A stretch of DNA of 64,000 nt from Quercus robur (lineage: Eukaryota > Streptophyta > Magnoliopsida > Fagales > Fagaceae): the NCBI RefSeq assembly GCF_932294415.1, contig NC_065538.1, forward strand, positions 22,723,759 to 22,787,758. Reading direction: 5' to 3'. How positions within the stretch are numbered: the first letter of the stretch is position 1; each line of letters begins with the position of its first letter. Shown one piece after another: positions 35,050-46,961 of this stretch. The position numbers and the translations under genes were made by a program. The notes under the pieces were generated by a model that saw nothing but the letters and a program-made list of their open reading frames with translations, searched no databases and was not told where the DNA came from.

Positions 35050-38000
35050 CTATTGGTAATACTTTCGTAGGTGCTCGGTGTTCCATGGGTGTGGTAGTTT
35101 CTGTCCTTCCAACGTTTCTAGGTGGTAAGTACCTTTTCTCTGCCACGACGTAACTCGGTAAGGTCCTTCCCAATTGGGGCCGAGTTTCCCTTGGGTAGGG
35201 TCCCTAGCGGCGCCCATGACCTTTCTAAGAACAAGGTCTCCAACTTGGAAGTCTCTATGTCAGACCCGAGAGTTGTAGTGTTTGGCCATGCGGTCTTGGT
35301 ATCTAGCGAGCCTTTGTTCTGCTGCTGCTTTGATCTCGTCCACTAGGTCGAGCTGTAGTCGCATAGCCACGTCATTTTTGTTCTCATCATGGTTGTGCAC
35401 CCTGTAGCTTGTGAGTCCAACTTCGGCCGGGATGACTGCTTCGCCTCCGTACGTCAGTCGGAACGGTGTCTCTCCTGTGGGTGTTCTTGCCGTCATCCTG
35501 TATGCCCATAGTATACTTGGCAATTCTTCGGGCCATATACCCTTTGCCCCCTCGAGCCGAGTCTTGATAATCTTGAGCAAGGATCGGTTCGTGACTTCGA
35601 CCTGGCCATTAGCTTGAGGGTGGGCGGGGGAGGAGTAGTGGTTCTTTATTCCTAACTGTGAGCAAAAATCCCGGAAGGGGTCGTTGTCGAATTGCCTCCC
35701 GTTGTTCGAGACAAAGACTCTAGGAATGCCAAAACTGCATATGATGCATCTCCAGACAAAGCTCCGCACGTTCTTCTCTGTAATCGTGGCCAAAGCTTCA
35801 ACTTCCACCCATTTTGTGAAATAGTCGATGCCCACTACTAGGAATTTCAGCTGTCGTACGGCTGTAGGGAATGGTCCCATAATGCCTAATCCCCATTGTG
35901 CGAACAGCCATGGGGCTGTCATTGGGGTCAGCTCTTCGGTTGGTTGTCTAATAATATTGCTGAACCTTTGGCATTTGTCGTAGGCCCTAACATAGGCTTC
36001 GGCGTCCTTTTGCATGGTGGGCCAATAGTACCCTGCTCGCACAAGCTTGTGTACCAACGATCTAAACCCTGAGTGGTTTCCGTAGATTCCTTCATGCACT
36101 TCTCTCATGACGTAATCTGCCTCTTCTGTACCCAAGCATCTCAAATATGGTCGGGAGAAACCTTTTTTGTACAGGACGTCTTTTATCAAGACGAACCTCG
36201 CCACCTGGACCATAAGTTTCCTTGCAGCTTCCTTTTCGTCTGGTAAGACCCCATCTTTTAGGTATGAAACTAACGGCGTTGTCCAGCTACTGTCGGAGCA
36301 TATTTCCTGCATGTTGTTGAGATCTATTAGCGGAGAAAGCTGCACGAAAGAGAGTACATTACCAAGGATGACCATTTGTTCTGCTGAAGCGGCCTTCGCG
36401 AGGCGGTCGGCTCGCTCATTTTCTCCTCTGGGAATTTGGACGACTTTGGCTTCTAGGTCATCCACTCTCGCCCTTACTTCATCAAGGTACTTCTTCATCT
36501 TTTCGCCCTTGTACTCGTAGTCTCCATTTATTTGGTTAGTGATGACCTGTGAATCGCAGTAGATGACTACCCTCGTGGCTCCTGCTGCTTTGGCAAGGTC
36601 GAGCCCTGCTATCAGAGCCTCATACTCTGATTCATTGTTGGTGGCAGGGAAGTCGAGACGGACCATACATTCACTGGTGTCTCCTTCGGGCGATAGTAGC
36701 ACAATGCCGGCCCCTGCGGCTTGTCTGTTGGACGATCCGTCCGTATATATGCTCCATTGAGGGGACTCTACTGCCCCCTTGTCTTCGTCATGAGTGAATT
36801 CAGCTATAAAGTTGGCGACGATTTGTCCCTTGATGGCGGTCCGCGGGCGGTACTGAATATCAAATTCGCTCAGTTCTATAGCCCATAACACCAATCGTCC
36901 CGCGGCCTCAGGACTGCTCATTGCTCGTCGTAAGGGCTTGTCAGTCAGGACGTTCACCGTATGAGCTTGGAAGTACGGTTTGAGCATGCGGGCTGCCGTA
37001 ACTAATGCAAAGGCAAGTTTTTCCATGGGCGGGTATCTTTCTTCGGCACCATGAAACGCTCGGCTTACGTAGTATACGGGCTTTTGCACTTTCTCTTCTT
37101 CTCTGACCAAGGCCGCGCTAACGGCTGCGAGGGAGACGACTAGATAGAGAAAAAGCTCTTCTCCTGGCTGCGACGGGCTCAACAATGGTGGGGAGGAGAG
37201 GTAAGCCTTCAATTCTTCGAACGCTTGCTGGCATTCGTCAGTCCACTCGAAGGATTTCTTCAATGTTCGGAAGAAGGGCAAACACTTGTCCGTTGCCCTT
37301 GACACGAACCTATTCGGTGCCGCTATCTTTCCATTGAGGCTTTGCACCTCCTTCACATTTCTTGGTGGTGCCATGTCCATAATGGCCCGGATCTTGTCCG
37401 GGTTTGCCTCGATTCCCCTCTGAGACACCATGAATCCTAAGAATTTTCCTGCCGTTACTCCAAAGGCACATTTTCCTGGATTGAGCTTCATGTTGTAGGA
37501 GCGAAGTGTGTCGAATGTTTCTTTTAGATCGCCTAGATGATCTTTCTCCCTCCGGCTTTTTACTAGCATGTCGTCCACGTAGACCTGGATATTCCTCCCA
37601 ATCTGTTGCGCAAACATTTTGTTCATGAGTCTTTGGTACGTTGCGCCTGCGTTCTTCAGGCCGAAGGGCATCACCTTGTAACAGAAGAGGCCTTGGCTGG
37701 TCATGAACGACCTTTTTTCCTGATCGACTTCGTGCATTCGGATTTGGTTGTACCCCGAGAAAGCGTCCATGAAACTCAGCAACTGGTGTCGGGCTGTAGA
37801 GTCTACTAGGACATCGACCCTCGGGAGGGGGTAGCTATCCTTGGGGCAGGCCTTGTTAAGGTCGGTGAAGTCCACACACATCCGCCATTTCCCGCTCGCT
37901 TTTTTGACCATTACTACATTTGCTAACCAATCGGGATAGTATACTTCCCTAATGAAGCTCGCTTCCTGTAGCTTTCTAACTTCCTCTGCTATGGCTCGGT

Positions 38001-40284
38001 CTCGCTTGGGGGCAAACACTCTCTTCTTTTGTCTGATAGGTGGAAAGACGGGCGATACATTCAACCTGTGCACCATGACTGAAGGATCTATTCCCGGCAT
38101 ATCTTCATGACCCCACGCGAATACGTCTAGATTGCATCTGAGGAAGGTTATGAGCTCCTGACGGATGGTGGGGTTAGCGAGCGCTCCAATTTTGGTCGTT
38201 CGGCCAGGATCGGAACTGTTAAGGGGTATCTCTTCTAACTTCTCAACCGGCTCCGTTACCGTCCGGTGCTCTTCTATGCTTAAAGCCTGAACCTGATCCT
38301 CCATTTCCATCATGGCTATGTAGCATTCGCGCGTGGCCATCTGACTTTCGCGCAGCTCCCCTACTCCGTAGTCAGTCGGGAACTTTATCATCAGGTGGTA
38401 GGTGGAAGTTACCGCCTTCCATGAGTTGAGCGTGGGTCGCCCGAGGATAGCGTTGTAGGCTGACGAGCAATCGACTACCAAGAATGTCACGTCCCTGGCT
38501 ATTTGTTGAGGGTAATCGCCCACAATTACGGATAATGTGACCGTGCCCAGTGGGAATACCCGGCTCCCGCCGAAGCCAACAAGAGGGGCATTTATTGGGA
38601 TCAATCGCTCCCTGTCGATCCTTATCTGTTGGAACGCTGTGTAGTATAAAATATCTGCTGAACTGCCATTGTCGATCAGCACCCGGTGCATGTTGTAGTC
38701 TCCTACCCGCAAGCTGACGACGAGCGCATCGTCATGTGGATGGTGAAGGCGTCGCGCGTCTTCTTCTGAGAATCCGATTACGGGACCTTTTCTCCGTACT
38801 ATCTTCGGCACGACTCCCGTCAGCTGAACATTTTGTACCATCCGAAAATAGGTCTTGCGAGCTTTCTTGGATGACCCGGCGGCAGCCATTCCTCCTACGA
38901 TCATCCTTATGTCCCCAATCGGGGGCCTCGGTCGCTTATTGTCCCTTCGGGGGTGTTGGTCTTGTGCGAGGGGATCCGCTTTCTCCTTGCTAACGAATCT
39001 CTGCAGCTTTCCTTGTCTGATAAAGGCCTCAATCTGCTGCTTGAGGTCATAGCAATCAGCCATGTTGTGGCCATGGTCGCGGTGGAAACGGTAATACTTA
39101 TCCCGGGAACGTTTGTTGGGGTCACTCTTTAGCTTTCCCGGGAACGTCAGAGCCTCTTCGTCCTTGATTTGCATAAGGACTTGATTTATCAGGGCTGTCA
39201 GCGGAGCGAAGCTCGTGAATTTTCCCCCCAGGGGCTTAGGGCGCCTCTCGTCCCTTCGGTCTCCTGTTCTTGCCTTCTTTCGGCCTTGGTCCTGCCGAGT
39301 GTCTTCCTACCTTTCTCTTTTCCTGGGCCTCTCTTCCTGAGCTAACAGCGCATCTTCAGCGTTCATATACTTCGTGGCGCGATAAAGTACTTCCGACATG
39401 GTCTTTGGGTCGTTTTTGTATAGGGAGAACAAAAACTTACCCTTCTTCAAGCCATTCGTGAATGCCACGACAAGTATCTTATCGTCGGCTTCGTCGATCG
39501 AGAGTGCCTCTTTGTTGAAGCGGGAGATGTAGGCCCTTAAAGTTTCATCTTCTCGCTGCTTCATACTCATCAAGCAAGCCGTAGACTTCTTGTATCGATG
39601 GCCTTCAATGAAGTGTGCGGTGAACTGAGAGCTGAGCTCTTTGAAGGTGCTGATAGAGTTTGGTGTCAGTCGGCTGAACCAAATTCTTGCTGCGCCCTTC
39701 AGCGTTGTAGGGAAGGCCCTACACATGATGGCGTCCGCTACTCCTTGAAGGTGCATTAGGGTCTTGAAGGTCTCCAGGTGATCCAGTGGGTCCTTGACCC
39801 CATCATAACTGTCTATCTGTGGCATGCGGAACTTACTTGGTAAAGGGTAGGAGTTGGCGGTGGCGGTGAACGGCGAGTCAATTCGGTTGACAAGGTCGTC
39901 AAGGTTGCTTGATACTCGCCCCTTAAGAGCATTCATCATAACCTCCATTTGTTCCTTCATGGCCTGCATCTCCGCGATAACAAGTGGCGGAGTGGTTTCT
40001 GCGAGGGAGGGGATGCTTATGTTCTGTCGTTCTGGTTTGCTCGGGGCGTTGTTAGCCTGGGGTCCCTCCTGGTTTCTTCTGTCGGCGCTGGTTCCTTCTT
40101 GATCTGCTCCTTGGTTATTGGGAGCCGCATTTTTCTGTTTCAGCTGCTCTTTTAGGTAGTGGTTTTGTTTGGTGAGGCGTTCCACGGCTGTGGCGAGTGT
40201 CCTCACCTGTCTTTCAAGCGCAGTCGTAGGGGCTTCTTCCTCTTGAATGTCGTTAGTGGTCGCCATTGAGCGAGTGAGTACCAT
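35050..40284 (-). pseudogene. Tat-lineage gag-pol polyprotein with two in-frame stops
   Basis: One frame of 1745 codons runs from ATG 40,284 (MVLTRSMATTNDIQ) to TAG at 35,050. TAG at 39,307-39,309 ends gag after 325 residues, and TGA at 35,260-35,262 removes the last ~70 residues, including the GPY/F-like LGPNWEGPYRV. Gag has the Retrotrans_gag pattern (GAARIWFSRL, ISRFNKEAL). Past the first stop come a gag C-terminal motif, the protease (IDNGSSADI, about 38,670), reverse transcriptase (NKACPKDSYPLP; YVDDMLVKS near 37,575), a degenerate RNase H, an archaeal-type RNase H (YTDGSSNRQAAGAG) and integrase. Integrase is damaged: the first zinc-finger Cys is Tyr (YDKCQRF), the first catalytic Asp is Gly (WGLGIMGPF) and the second is Asn (VSNNGRQF). 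The first stop lies where readthrough would be needed; the second looks like CGA to TGA decay. The copy is not autonomous. Confidence 0.93.
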
Positions 40285-40322
40285 GTAACTCTTTTGTCTA
40301 GGAAGCGATAATGTGCTACGTT

Positions 40323-40341
40323 TCCCACAGACGGCGCCAAC
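40323..40341 (-). other. Primer-binding site of the gypsy element
   Basis: On the - strand, directly after the 5' LTR, the sequence reads TTGGCGCCGTCTGTGGGAA, the primer-binding-site region common in plant Tat and related gypsy elements. It fixes the LTR boundary at 40,342. Confidence 0.85.
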
Positions 40342-40915
40342 TGATGATACCGAAAATAATACCACCAGTGAGTCACACGTTCCTCGCACGTCGCAAATGG
40401 CACCTACACAACAAAAAGGAAGAACCTAGCAGAGAGTACCGTTGTGGTACCGACCAAACACCCTCCGAAAGTTAAGTCAGAACTATTCTCGCTGCTCTAG
40501 AGTTCTATAGAGGGTAAATTATGCATACCTTGGGTTGTGAGGGTGCTTGAGTTTTTATAGTAGCGAGGGTTGCCCCTCTTTTCCTTGGAGTAGAAGTCTT
40601 TTCCTTATAGGAGTCCTCTTGAGCGTATTTTACGGGATCTTTTCCTTATAAGGATCCCTTGAATATTATCTAGCGTGGGAAGCAAGACAATTCCTTATAC
40701 GTAACGTGGGTAGCAAGTAAACTTATGCTCGGTCCGTCAGCTTCAATTTACTTCCTTCAGCTTTTTGGGCGTCGGTCTAGTAGTGCCGTCAGCCTTGGAG
40801 CCAGCTGACCTATGACCGTCAGCTATAACATCCTTCGTCTGCTATGTCCGAAGGATTGCACTAAACCCGTCAGCTTTATGTTCCGCGTGGCTAGGCTCAT
40901 CTTTTATCCTCATCA
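40342..40915 (-). repeat. 5' LTR (element orientation) of the gypsy element, 574 bp
   Basis: It runs on the + strand from TGATGATACC to CCTCATCA, so its ends form the inverted repeat TGATGA/TCATCA. About 12 substitutions separate it from the other LTR by eye. GGTTTTTATAGTAGCGAGG-like sequence (about 40,548-40,570, + strand) and CCGTCAGCTT repeats are present. Confidence 0.92.
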
Positions 40916-42040
40916 ATAAGGGTATTAATATTGGGGAGCTTATCCTGGAATCCATTTCAAACTCTAAGATATTACATTCTAACTACCCTGATTCTAAAGA
41001 AAATACTAGGAATTTTGAAAATCCTATCGAAGAGCCTATTGATAATCATGGGGATATTGAGATGGAATTTATTGCGGATGTGAATGCTGAGAATTTGGAG
41101 TAGAAAAAATATTCCCTTCGTAGCTGGAAGCGTGTTTTGTGAAACAAAGGAGATTCAAATTCAAAAAACTCTTCCAATCCTTCGCACCTCCATTCCAAAC
41201 AACCTGTCGTAGTTTATGATCTAAATACCAAATTTGAACCTCATACCAAGCAGATGAAACTAGTTTCAAATTTTCCTATCACTGGGGTTGGTACTTAACC
41301 TCCTTGTCCTCCATAAAAATTCTCAATCTAAACTGCAATGGGCTTGGGATCCCAGAGGCATTTCATGAACTCTACTGTTCGATTAGAGAAAAAGGTCCCT
41401 TAATTTTTTTTTCTTTGTGAAGCTTAGCTTGATTTTCATGGTTTTTGTAAACTTGAAGAAGAAAAAGGGTTTGACATAGAGCATTGAAGTCCCACGTATC
41501 TTCACTCTTACTGGAACTGAGTCTGGTCTCTTAAAACAAATCATGTAATCACTTGTTATGAGAATGTTCTTAGCACAAGCCGTTTGGCTTAAGGCTTCAT
41601 TTTGGAACACATTCAGGTTGACTATACATATTTGGTTTAAGGAAGTCATAAATTCTACCCCTAAAGAATTGTACTCCTAGGAAGATATTATGGCACTGTG
41701 CAAAGATTGATATGGAATTGTTCTGATGCTAAAGATTACAAGCTGCTACTTACATAATGGAGTTTGTGGAATGTGATTATTGCTGAATTTGTGGATCTTT
41801 TGAACTCAAAATAGGATCTGTGTCATTGGAAGTGGCTTGGATTCATGAGGATATTAAGCTGATATAGGAATATTTTGTTAGTATATTCTTTGTTATTGTT
41901 TCTTTATGATGTATTCATGTTGCTCTAGCTTTAGCTAGTGCTGCAAAAGAGATTGAGGGGAATGCATCTTTTCTCTTCCCCATTGTATAATGTGTTATTA
42001 AATTAATAAAGTCTACTATCGTTTCCTCTTAAAAAAAGAA
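40916..42040 (+). pseudogene. LINE remnant, 3' part (endonuclease fragment and tail)
   Basis: After the ATAAG target duplication the LINE interrupted at 30,739 resumes. From about 41,315 the frame reads ILNLNCNGLGIPEAFHELY, the start of the apurinic endonuclease of plant L1 elements (compare the usual WNCRGLG), followed by stops. The reverse transcriptase is absent, so a large internal deletion joined the endonuclease to the 3' UTR. The 3' UTR ends TTAATAAAGTCTACTATCG, TTTCCTCTT and a short A-rich tail near 42,030. Confidence 0.7.
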
Positions 42041-42401
42041 GAAGAAGCATTTAACAAAGAAACTGAACGCATAATTTAGGACCCAAATCAAGCACAAATC
42101 GGTTTTCAGCTAAACACAAATAGAGCACAACCCAATTGAGTGAGTGTGTGACTGTTTCACGAGTTTTTGGGTTTGGGTATTTGACTGTTTTAGTGTTTCT
42201 GTTTGACTATGTGGGGTTGGGGAGGAAGAAGCTAGGATTAATGGGTAGGGGGTTTCAGTGAGGCAGGGTGGTCGTAGTGTTTGGGTGAGTGTGTGGGTTT
42301 CGGTGAGGAAAAAGCTCAGATTGTGTGGGTTTCAGTGAGGAAGAAGTGAGGAGTGTTTGGTTTAAGGATTTCAATGAGGAAGAATTAAGGAAGAAGAAGC
42401 C
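42041..42401 (+). other. Purine-rich low-complexity DNA
   Basis: The stretch is full of GTGTTTGG, TTTCAGTGAGG and GAGGAAGAAG variants and codes for nothing recognisable. The same kind of sequence resumes at 44,448, so the block at 42,402-44,447 is an insertion into it. Confidence 0.5.
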
Positions 42402-44447
42402 TGTAGTAGACACTTGATTTTGCACCCATAGTTTAATCTAGGAAGATGACTAGAGTGACCATTCATATACCCAAAATTTAGAGTTGCATTACCTGCATTA
42501 ATTCATTCATTACATATCATAAAAATAATTTTGAGGTTTTAACAGTCGTGACGGTATGTCCGATTTCCAAATCAGGCTGTCGGATTGAAAGATATCGCAT
42601 GATCAAGTTTGCACAGTCTGCATGCATTTTGTTTGGGTGGAACCAACCACGCATGATTAATTTAAATTAATTCTGATTGGCTAAACAATTAGGATTAATT
42701 AAATAATTTTGTGATTGATTGTTAGTTAGTATTAAATATAGACTTGCTTGCATGGGAATAAAGTGGATAATCAGATAACAATGAAAATGTGGATAATCAA
42801 GCCTTTTTGGAATACTTATGTACAAGATAATTATCACTTTAAAGACCTGAATATCCAGAAAAGGAGATTAATTTTTAGAATATGGATTAAAAATGCATCT
42901 AAGTGCAATTCCCGGCTTAAAAACCCTCAAAAAAGGTGTCCAAATTAGACTAAAATTTAAATGCGGGTTCGGCACCCAATTCGTATTTGATCATTCGGCT
43001 AATTTTTTGAAGCATTCCAACCTCTATAAATAGAGGATGCCTCTCAAAATTTAGCACACTTTCTGACCCCTCTCTTTCTGGCTCTTCTCTTTTGATTTTT
43101 CAAATCCCCTTATGTTAAAGACGTTTTGGAGGCTCTTGCCTTAGGAATTTCTTTTTTGTAAGTAAAGTATTTTAGGCTTCAAAGAGTTGAATAAATTTCT
43201 TTGAATCCTAAAATATTCTTTCAACTAGAAGAGTATGCTCATGCAAGAGGTATTCTATTTTTTTTTTCTTTTCTTTCTTTTCTTCTCCATTAGTTTTGTT
43301 GATGATGCATGAATATGTTTAACATGTTTTATTATTTCTTGCTCTTGATGTATAATTACCATGTTCTGCTTGAATTTTTCTTTAACATGTTCTTAGATGA
43401 TTGTTTATTGTGGTTCTCTTTCTTAAATTTCAAAGTCTACTAATGTTTATAAAAAACTAAAAAAAAAACTGATTTGATCTTTCAGATCTGATTTTTTTTA
43501 AAACCAAAAACCAATTTGTATTTTTCAGATTTGAATATGATTTTTCTAAATTCAAAATTGATCTGTATTTTTATTAAATACATATTTGATTTTTTTTAGA
43601 AAAAGTTTTCTTTGACACAAAACTATAGATTTTGAAATTTAATAAAAGGATTGAAAGTTAGTTTTTTATGAATGTGATGCATGCGTAATAAATTCATTGT
43701 ATGAATGTGGATCCTCTTTCAAAAACTTTTTTTTTTTTTTTAAATTCATAAAAACAGATTTGATTTTTCTTGATAAAATCATTTTTTTTTTTAAAACTTT
43801 ACACAAAAACAGGTTTGATTCTTTTTAATAAAAATCTTATTCTTTCTTTTACATAAAAAAGATCTGATTTTTCTTTTCAAATCAAAATTTCTTTTATACA
43901 CAAAACAGATCTGAATTTTCTTAAAAAAAGAGGACACATCCATAAGGTAAATTTATTTGAATTAATTTTAGTCAAGTGTCTGTCATGTATGTTCGACATA
44001 TCATTCACATCATGCAAAAGAGGGTATATTGGTCATTAGAGTTTAAAAGACCAGACTTTGTCTGGATGGAATGGGTGCCTAACACCTTTCCATTCCGTAA
44101 CCTAGCCCTCAAGTTTAGGATTTTTGGATAGGTAGATTAGTGTTTTGTCTTTCTTTAATTTTGGTAGATTGTAACTAGGACCAAAAACTTTGTATTCTTT
44201 TGCATAGATTGTAACTAGGACTCAAAGCCTTGTAAGGTTTAATTTACCAAAATTGTACGGTTATTTATTCAATTAATAACATTCAAAGTATTCTGAATAT
44301 GTATTTTGTATTTAGTTTTTTCTTTTTTCTTTTTTTGCATAAAAAAATAAGTGGCGACTCCACCACTTACCCAAAAAGAGAGGTGTCCTTAAAAGCTCGC
44401 AAATCTCTTTTTTTTTTTAAGAGCACCCGAGTTTGCGGTCTTTCACA
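42402..44447 (+). mobile_element. LTR-like block, about 2.05 kb (possible solo LTR)
   Basis: It begins TGTAGTAGACACTTGATTTT and ends GCGGTCTTTCACA, giving TG...CA ends. A promoter-like TCTATAAATAGAGGATGCC lies at about 43,024 and is followed by a leader rich in T and C. Near the right end AGTGGCGACTCC (about 44,350) resembles the primer-binding region of some large gypsy elements, so part of an internal region may also be present. No coding domain is found. The flanks are repetitive and a target duplication could not be established. Confidence 0.5.
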
Positions 44448-44643
44448 GTTGTGTTTGGATGAGGAATTTGGTTGAGGAAGAGGAAGATGTGAGGAAAGAG
44501 TATCAGAGTGTGTAGTTGAGGAAGAATAAGAGTGAGGAAAGAGTGAGAGTGTGTGGCAAGAAATTTGCTTTATGGAACTCGAGCCTTAGGTGTGGTTAGA
44601 GTATACGAAAGTGTGTGGTTAGAGTATACGAAAGTATACCAGG

Positions 44644-45831
44644 CATGGTTGTCAAAATTGTGATTTGGATTGTAGGATCGCACGATTTTACGATCCCGAC
44701 TCACTAAAATGTTTAGGATCGCACTAGGATCGTAGAAATGGTAGGATCGTATGGGATCCTACTGATCCTACCAAAAACATAAATTTTTGGTTATTTATTT
44801 ATTTTTATTTTTTTATAGGATAAAGTTTTCGTTTTGATGAAGTTTTAAGGATTTTTATTTTTTCATGTTGTGATGGTATGACTTTTTATTTTATTTTTGT
44901 AAAATTATGTTAACCTAAACAAATTTTTTTTAGTTTCTAGTTCACTTGTAATCAAAATGAAGGAATGCTTCGTCATTTCTAAATGAAGAATTTGATGTTG
45001 GCTTTGCTGCCTTTTAAGCTATAATGTTGTTAAATTTGTTTGATCAATATACTAATTTGTGTTCTAATATTACTAAAATATTTTTTTTTATATATAATTT
45101 TATCAGTTATGCTTGTATTTGTATATTGATTGATTGATTTTTTTGAGCATGCTCTTTAATTGTTGATGAATGGTATAACTTGAATAGTTGAATGTAAAAT
45201 TGTATCTTGATGTCTTTTGCAGCTCTAGTATACAAATATATAATGTCTACATAGATGATGAAATGGATAATGATGATTAGGAATTTAGGATGGCGCTTAT
45301 AAGAACCTTAGATGAGAATATTTAAATGTTTATTTCACCTTAATATTCATCTTGCTTTTGGATTTCATATTGTAGTTAGCTAGTTTCCATTTGCTAACTT
45401 ATTTTGGATTTCAAACTTGGAACTTAGAATTTGGAAAATATTTTCCATATGTTTTGATTAATATTTTGGTATTTGGTTGCTAATTAAAGATTTATTGAAC
45501 TTTTTAAATACATTGGGTCAAAATTTAAATATATTTGTTTCGTTAGTATAGATTTAGCGATGTATAACATGCAAATTACATCATATGATGCAAATTTAGT
45601 TTTTTTTTTTTTTTTTTTTAATTTTTTTTAATTTTTTTATGGATGAATTTATAATTTACGTGATTATTCAATATACAAAGTCATTATTAATGTGTTTTTT
45701 GCTTTAAATCTGAAAATATGTAGGATCTTACAATTCATGATTTGATCTTACGATTCATGATTCGATCCTACGATCTATGATCCCACCTACCTTCAACAAT
45801 CCTACGTAGGATTTCGATTTTGACAACCTTG
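44644..45831. mobile_element. Nonautonomous hAT-type element, 1188 bp
   Basis: The left end CATGGTTGTCAAAATTG and the reverse complement of the right end, CAAGGTTGTCAAAATCG, differ at two positions. ATACCAGG (44,636-44,643) and ATACTAGG (45,832-45,839) are an 8-bp target duplication with one change, as expected for hAT. Subterminal arrays of TAGGATCG/CGATCCTA flank both ends, the usual transposase-binding arrangement. The interior is AT-rich without a transposase. Confidence 0.75.
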
Positions 45832-46364
45832 ATACTAGGTGTATTCCACATTGATTAAACACAATGTCAGCTACATCAAAAACACCGAAATCAAGTCTTT
45901 TAGCCTCGAGTTCTTACATTAAACTCGAGAGTCTCTTAGACTCAAGATGCTAGTTTCTTAAATAGTTTGGAAATGTTGCTAACTAATGAAATTGTTAGTA
46001 GCATGATATTATTTTGCAAAAAAATCCGCCCTTTGGACGTTGGCATGGTCTAGATTTGGTCGTTGATGATTATATTTAAATGTGGAGGTCGAGATATGGT
46101 AGGCTACCAATGGTATCGGTAAGTTTGAAGAAGATGGAGATTGAGATCTCCCTCAGCTTTTGTCACCTTATGTTGCCATCAACTCTCCACTCGAGATTCT
46201 GACAGAGCTAATTGTCAAACTTGTTGGCTTGTTGACTCGATAACCAGTTGATTAATGGTTAACATCATTTCATCGGTTAACCTTTACTCCTAACCTGATG
46301 TTGTCAGATCTAGTGGTGGGTTGAGGGCAAACCTAAACCTGCCTGACCCGTGGATAGTTTTAGT
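45832..46364. other. Intergenic spacer between two hAT-type elements
   Basis: No gene or terminus is seen. A partly inverted CATTGATTAAACAC / GGTTAACATCATTTC region has no clear meaning. Confidence 0.4.
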
Positions 46365-46478
46365 CAAGGGAGTCAATATCATACCAGGGGCTGTATCGGT
46401 TTGGCCAGCAGTACGATATATTTCGGATACCGGTCAATACCGGTGTATCGTTTCGGGTTTACCGCTATTTTATATATA

Positions 46479-46549
<71 letters not shown>

Positions 46550-46771
46550 TATAATAAATATAAAAGTTTACCATAAAACATTTCCTCAATTTAGAACTAA
46601 TTATTCATGGTTTTAGACTTTAGTATCAATCAAAAGAAAAAAAAAACACAATATAAAAAATAGAAAGCTTAAAAGTTACCATTGCATACTAAGAAAACAA
46701 ATAATACTAATAAGTTAATGTAAATAAGTTACCATTCTGTCCTAACAAAAATTCAAAAATTTCAAAACTTT

Positions 46772-46818
<47 letters not shown>

Positions 46819-46961
46819 TACTGACTGGTATTGCCCGAAATTGGTCGGTACAGCCGGTATTTTTTCCGGTATGAAATAGGGGGGTTATATGTACCGGTTT
46901 GCTTGCCGGTACGATATATTCCGACGGTACCAGCTGGTACGGTACAGAATTGACTCCCTTG
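46365..46961. mobile_element. Nonautonomous hAT-type element, 597 bp, with perfect 8-bp target duplication
   Basis: The terminal inverted repeat is CAAGGGAGTCAAT at the left and ATTGACTCCCTTG at the right, perfect over 13 bp and continuing imperfectly to GTACC. GTTTTAGT is duplicated exactly at 46,357-46,364 and 46,962-46,969. Subterminal CCGGTA/TACCGG motifs recur on both sides. The middle holds a (TATG)n(TG)n microsatellite (46,478-46,548) and a T run of 44 (46,774-46,817). No transposase is encoded. Confidence 0.88.
46473..46548 (+). repeat. Compound (TA)n(TATG)n(TG)n microsatellite
   Basis: TATATA units pass into TATG and then into about 17 TG units. The open frames of alternating Tyr/Ile or Cys/Val across it are artefacts. 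Confidence 0.95.

Larger units (their letters stand above)
30740..40915 (-). mobile_element. Complete Ty3/gypsy element, Tat lineage, 10.2 kb
   Basis: Two LTRs of 574 bp bound it and ATAAG is duplicated at both sides (30,735-30,739 and 40,916-40,920). In its own (-) orientation the order is LTR, primer-binding site, gag, protease, reverse transcriptase, RNase H, a second archaeal-type RNase H, integrase, long spacer, LTR. The extra RNase H and the long spacer with an additional gene mark the Tat lineage. The spacer gene (31,791-33,986) is read in the opposite direction. The LTRs differ at about a dozen positions by eye (about 98% identity), so the insertion is fairly recent. It nevertheless carries stop codons and lost integrase residues. 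Confidence 0.95.
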
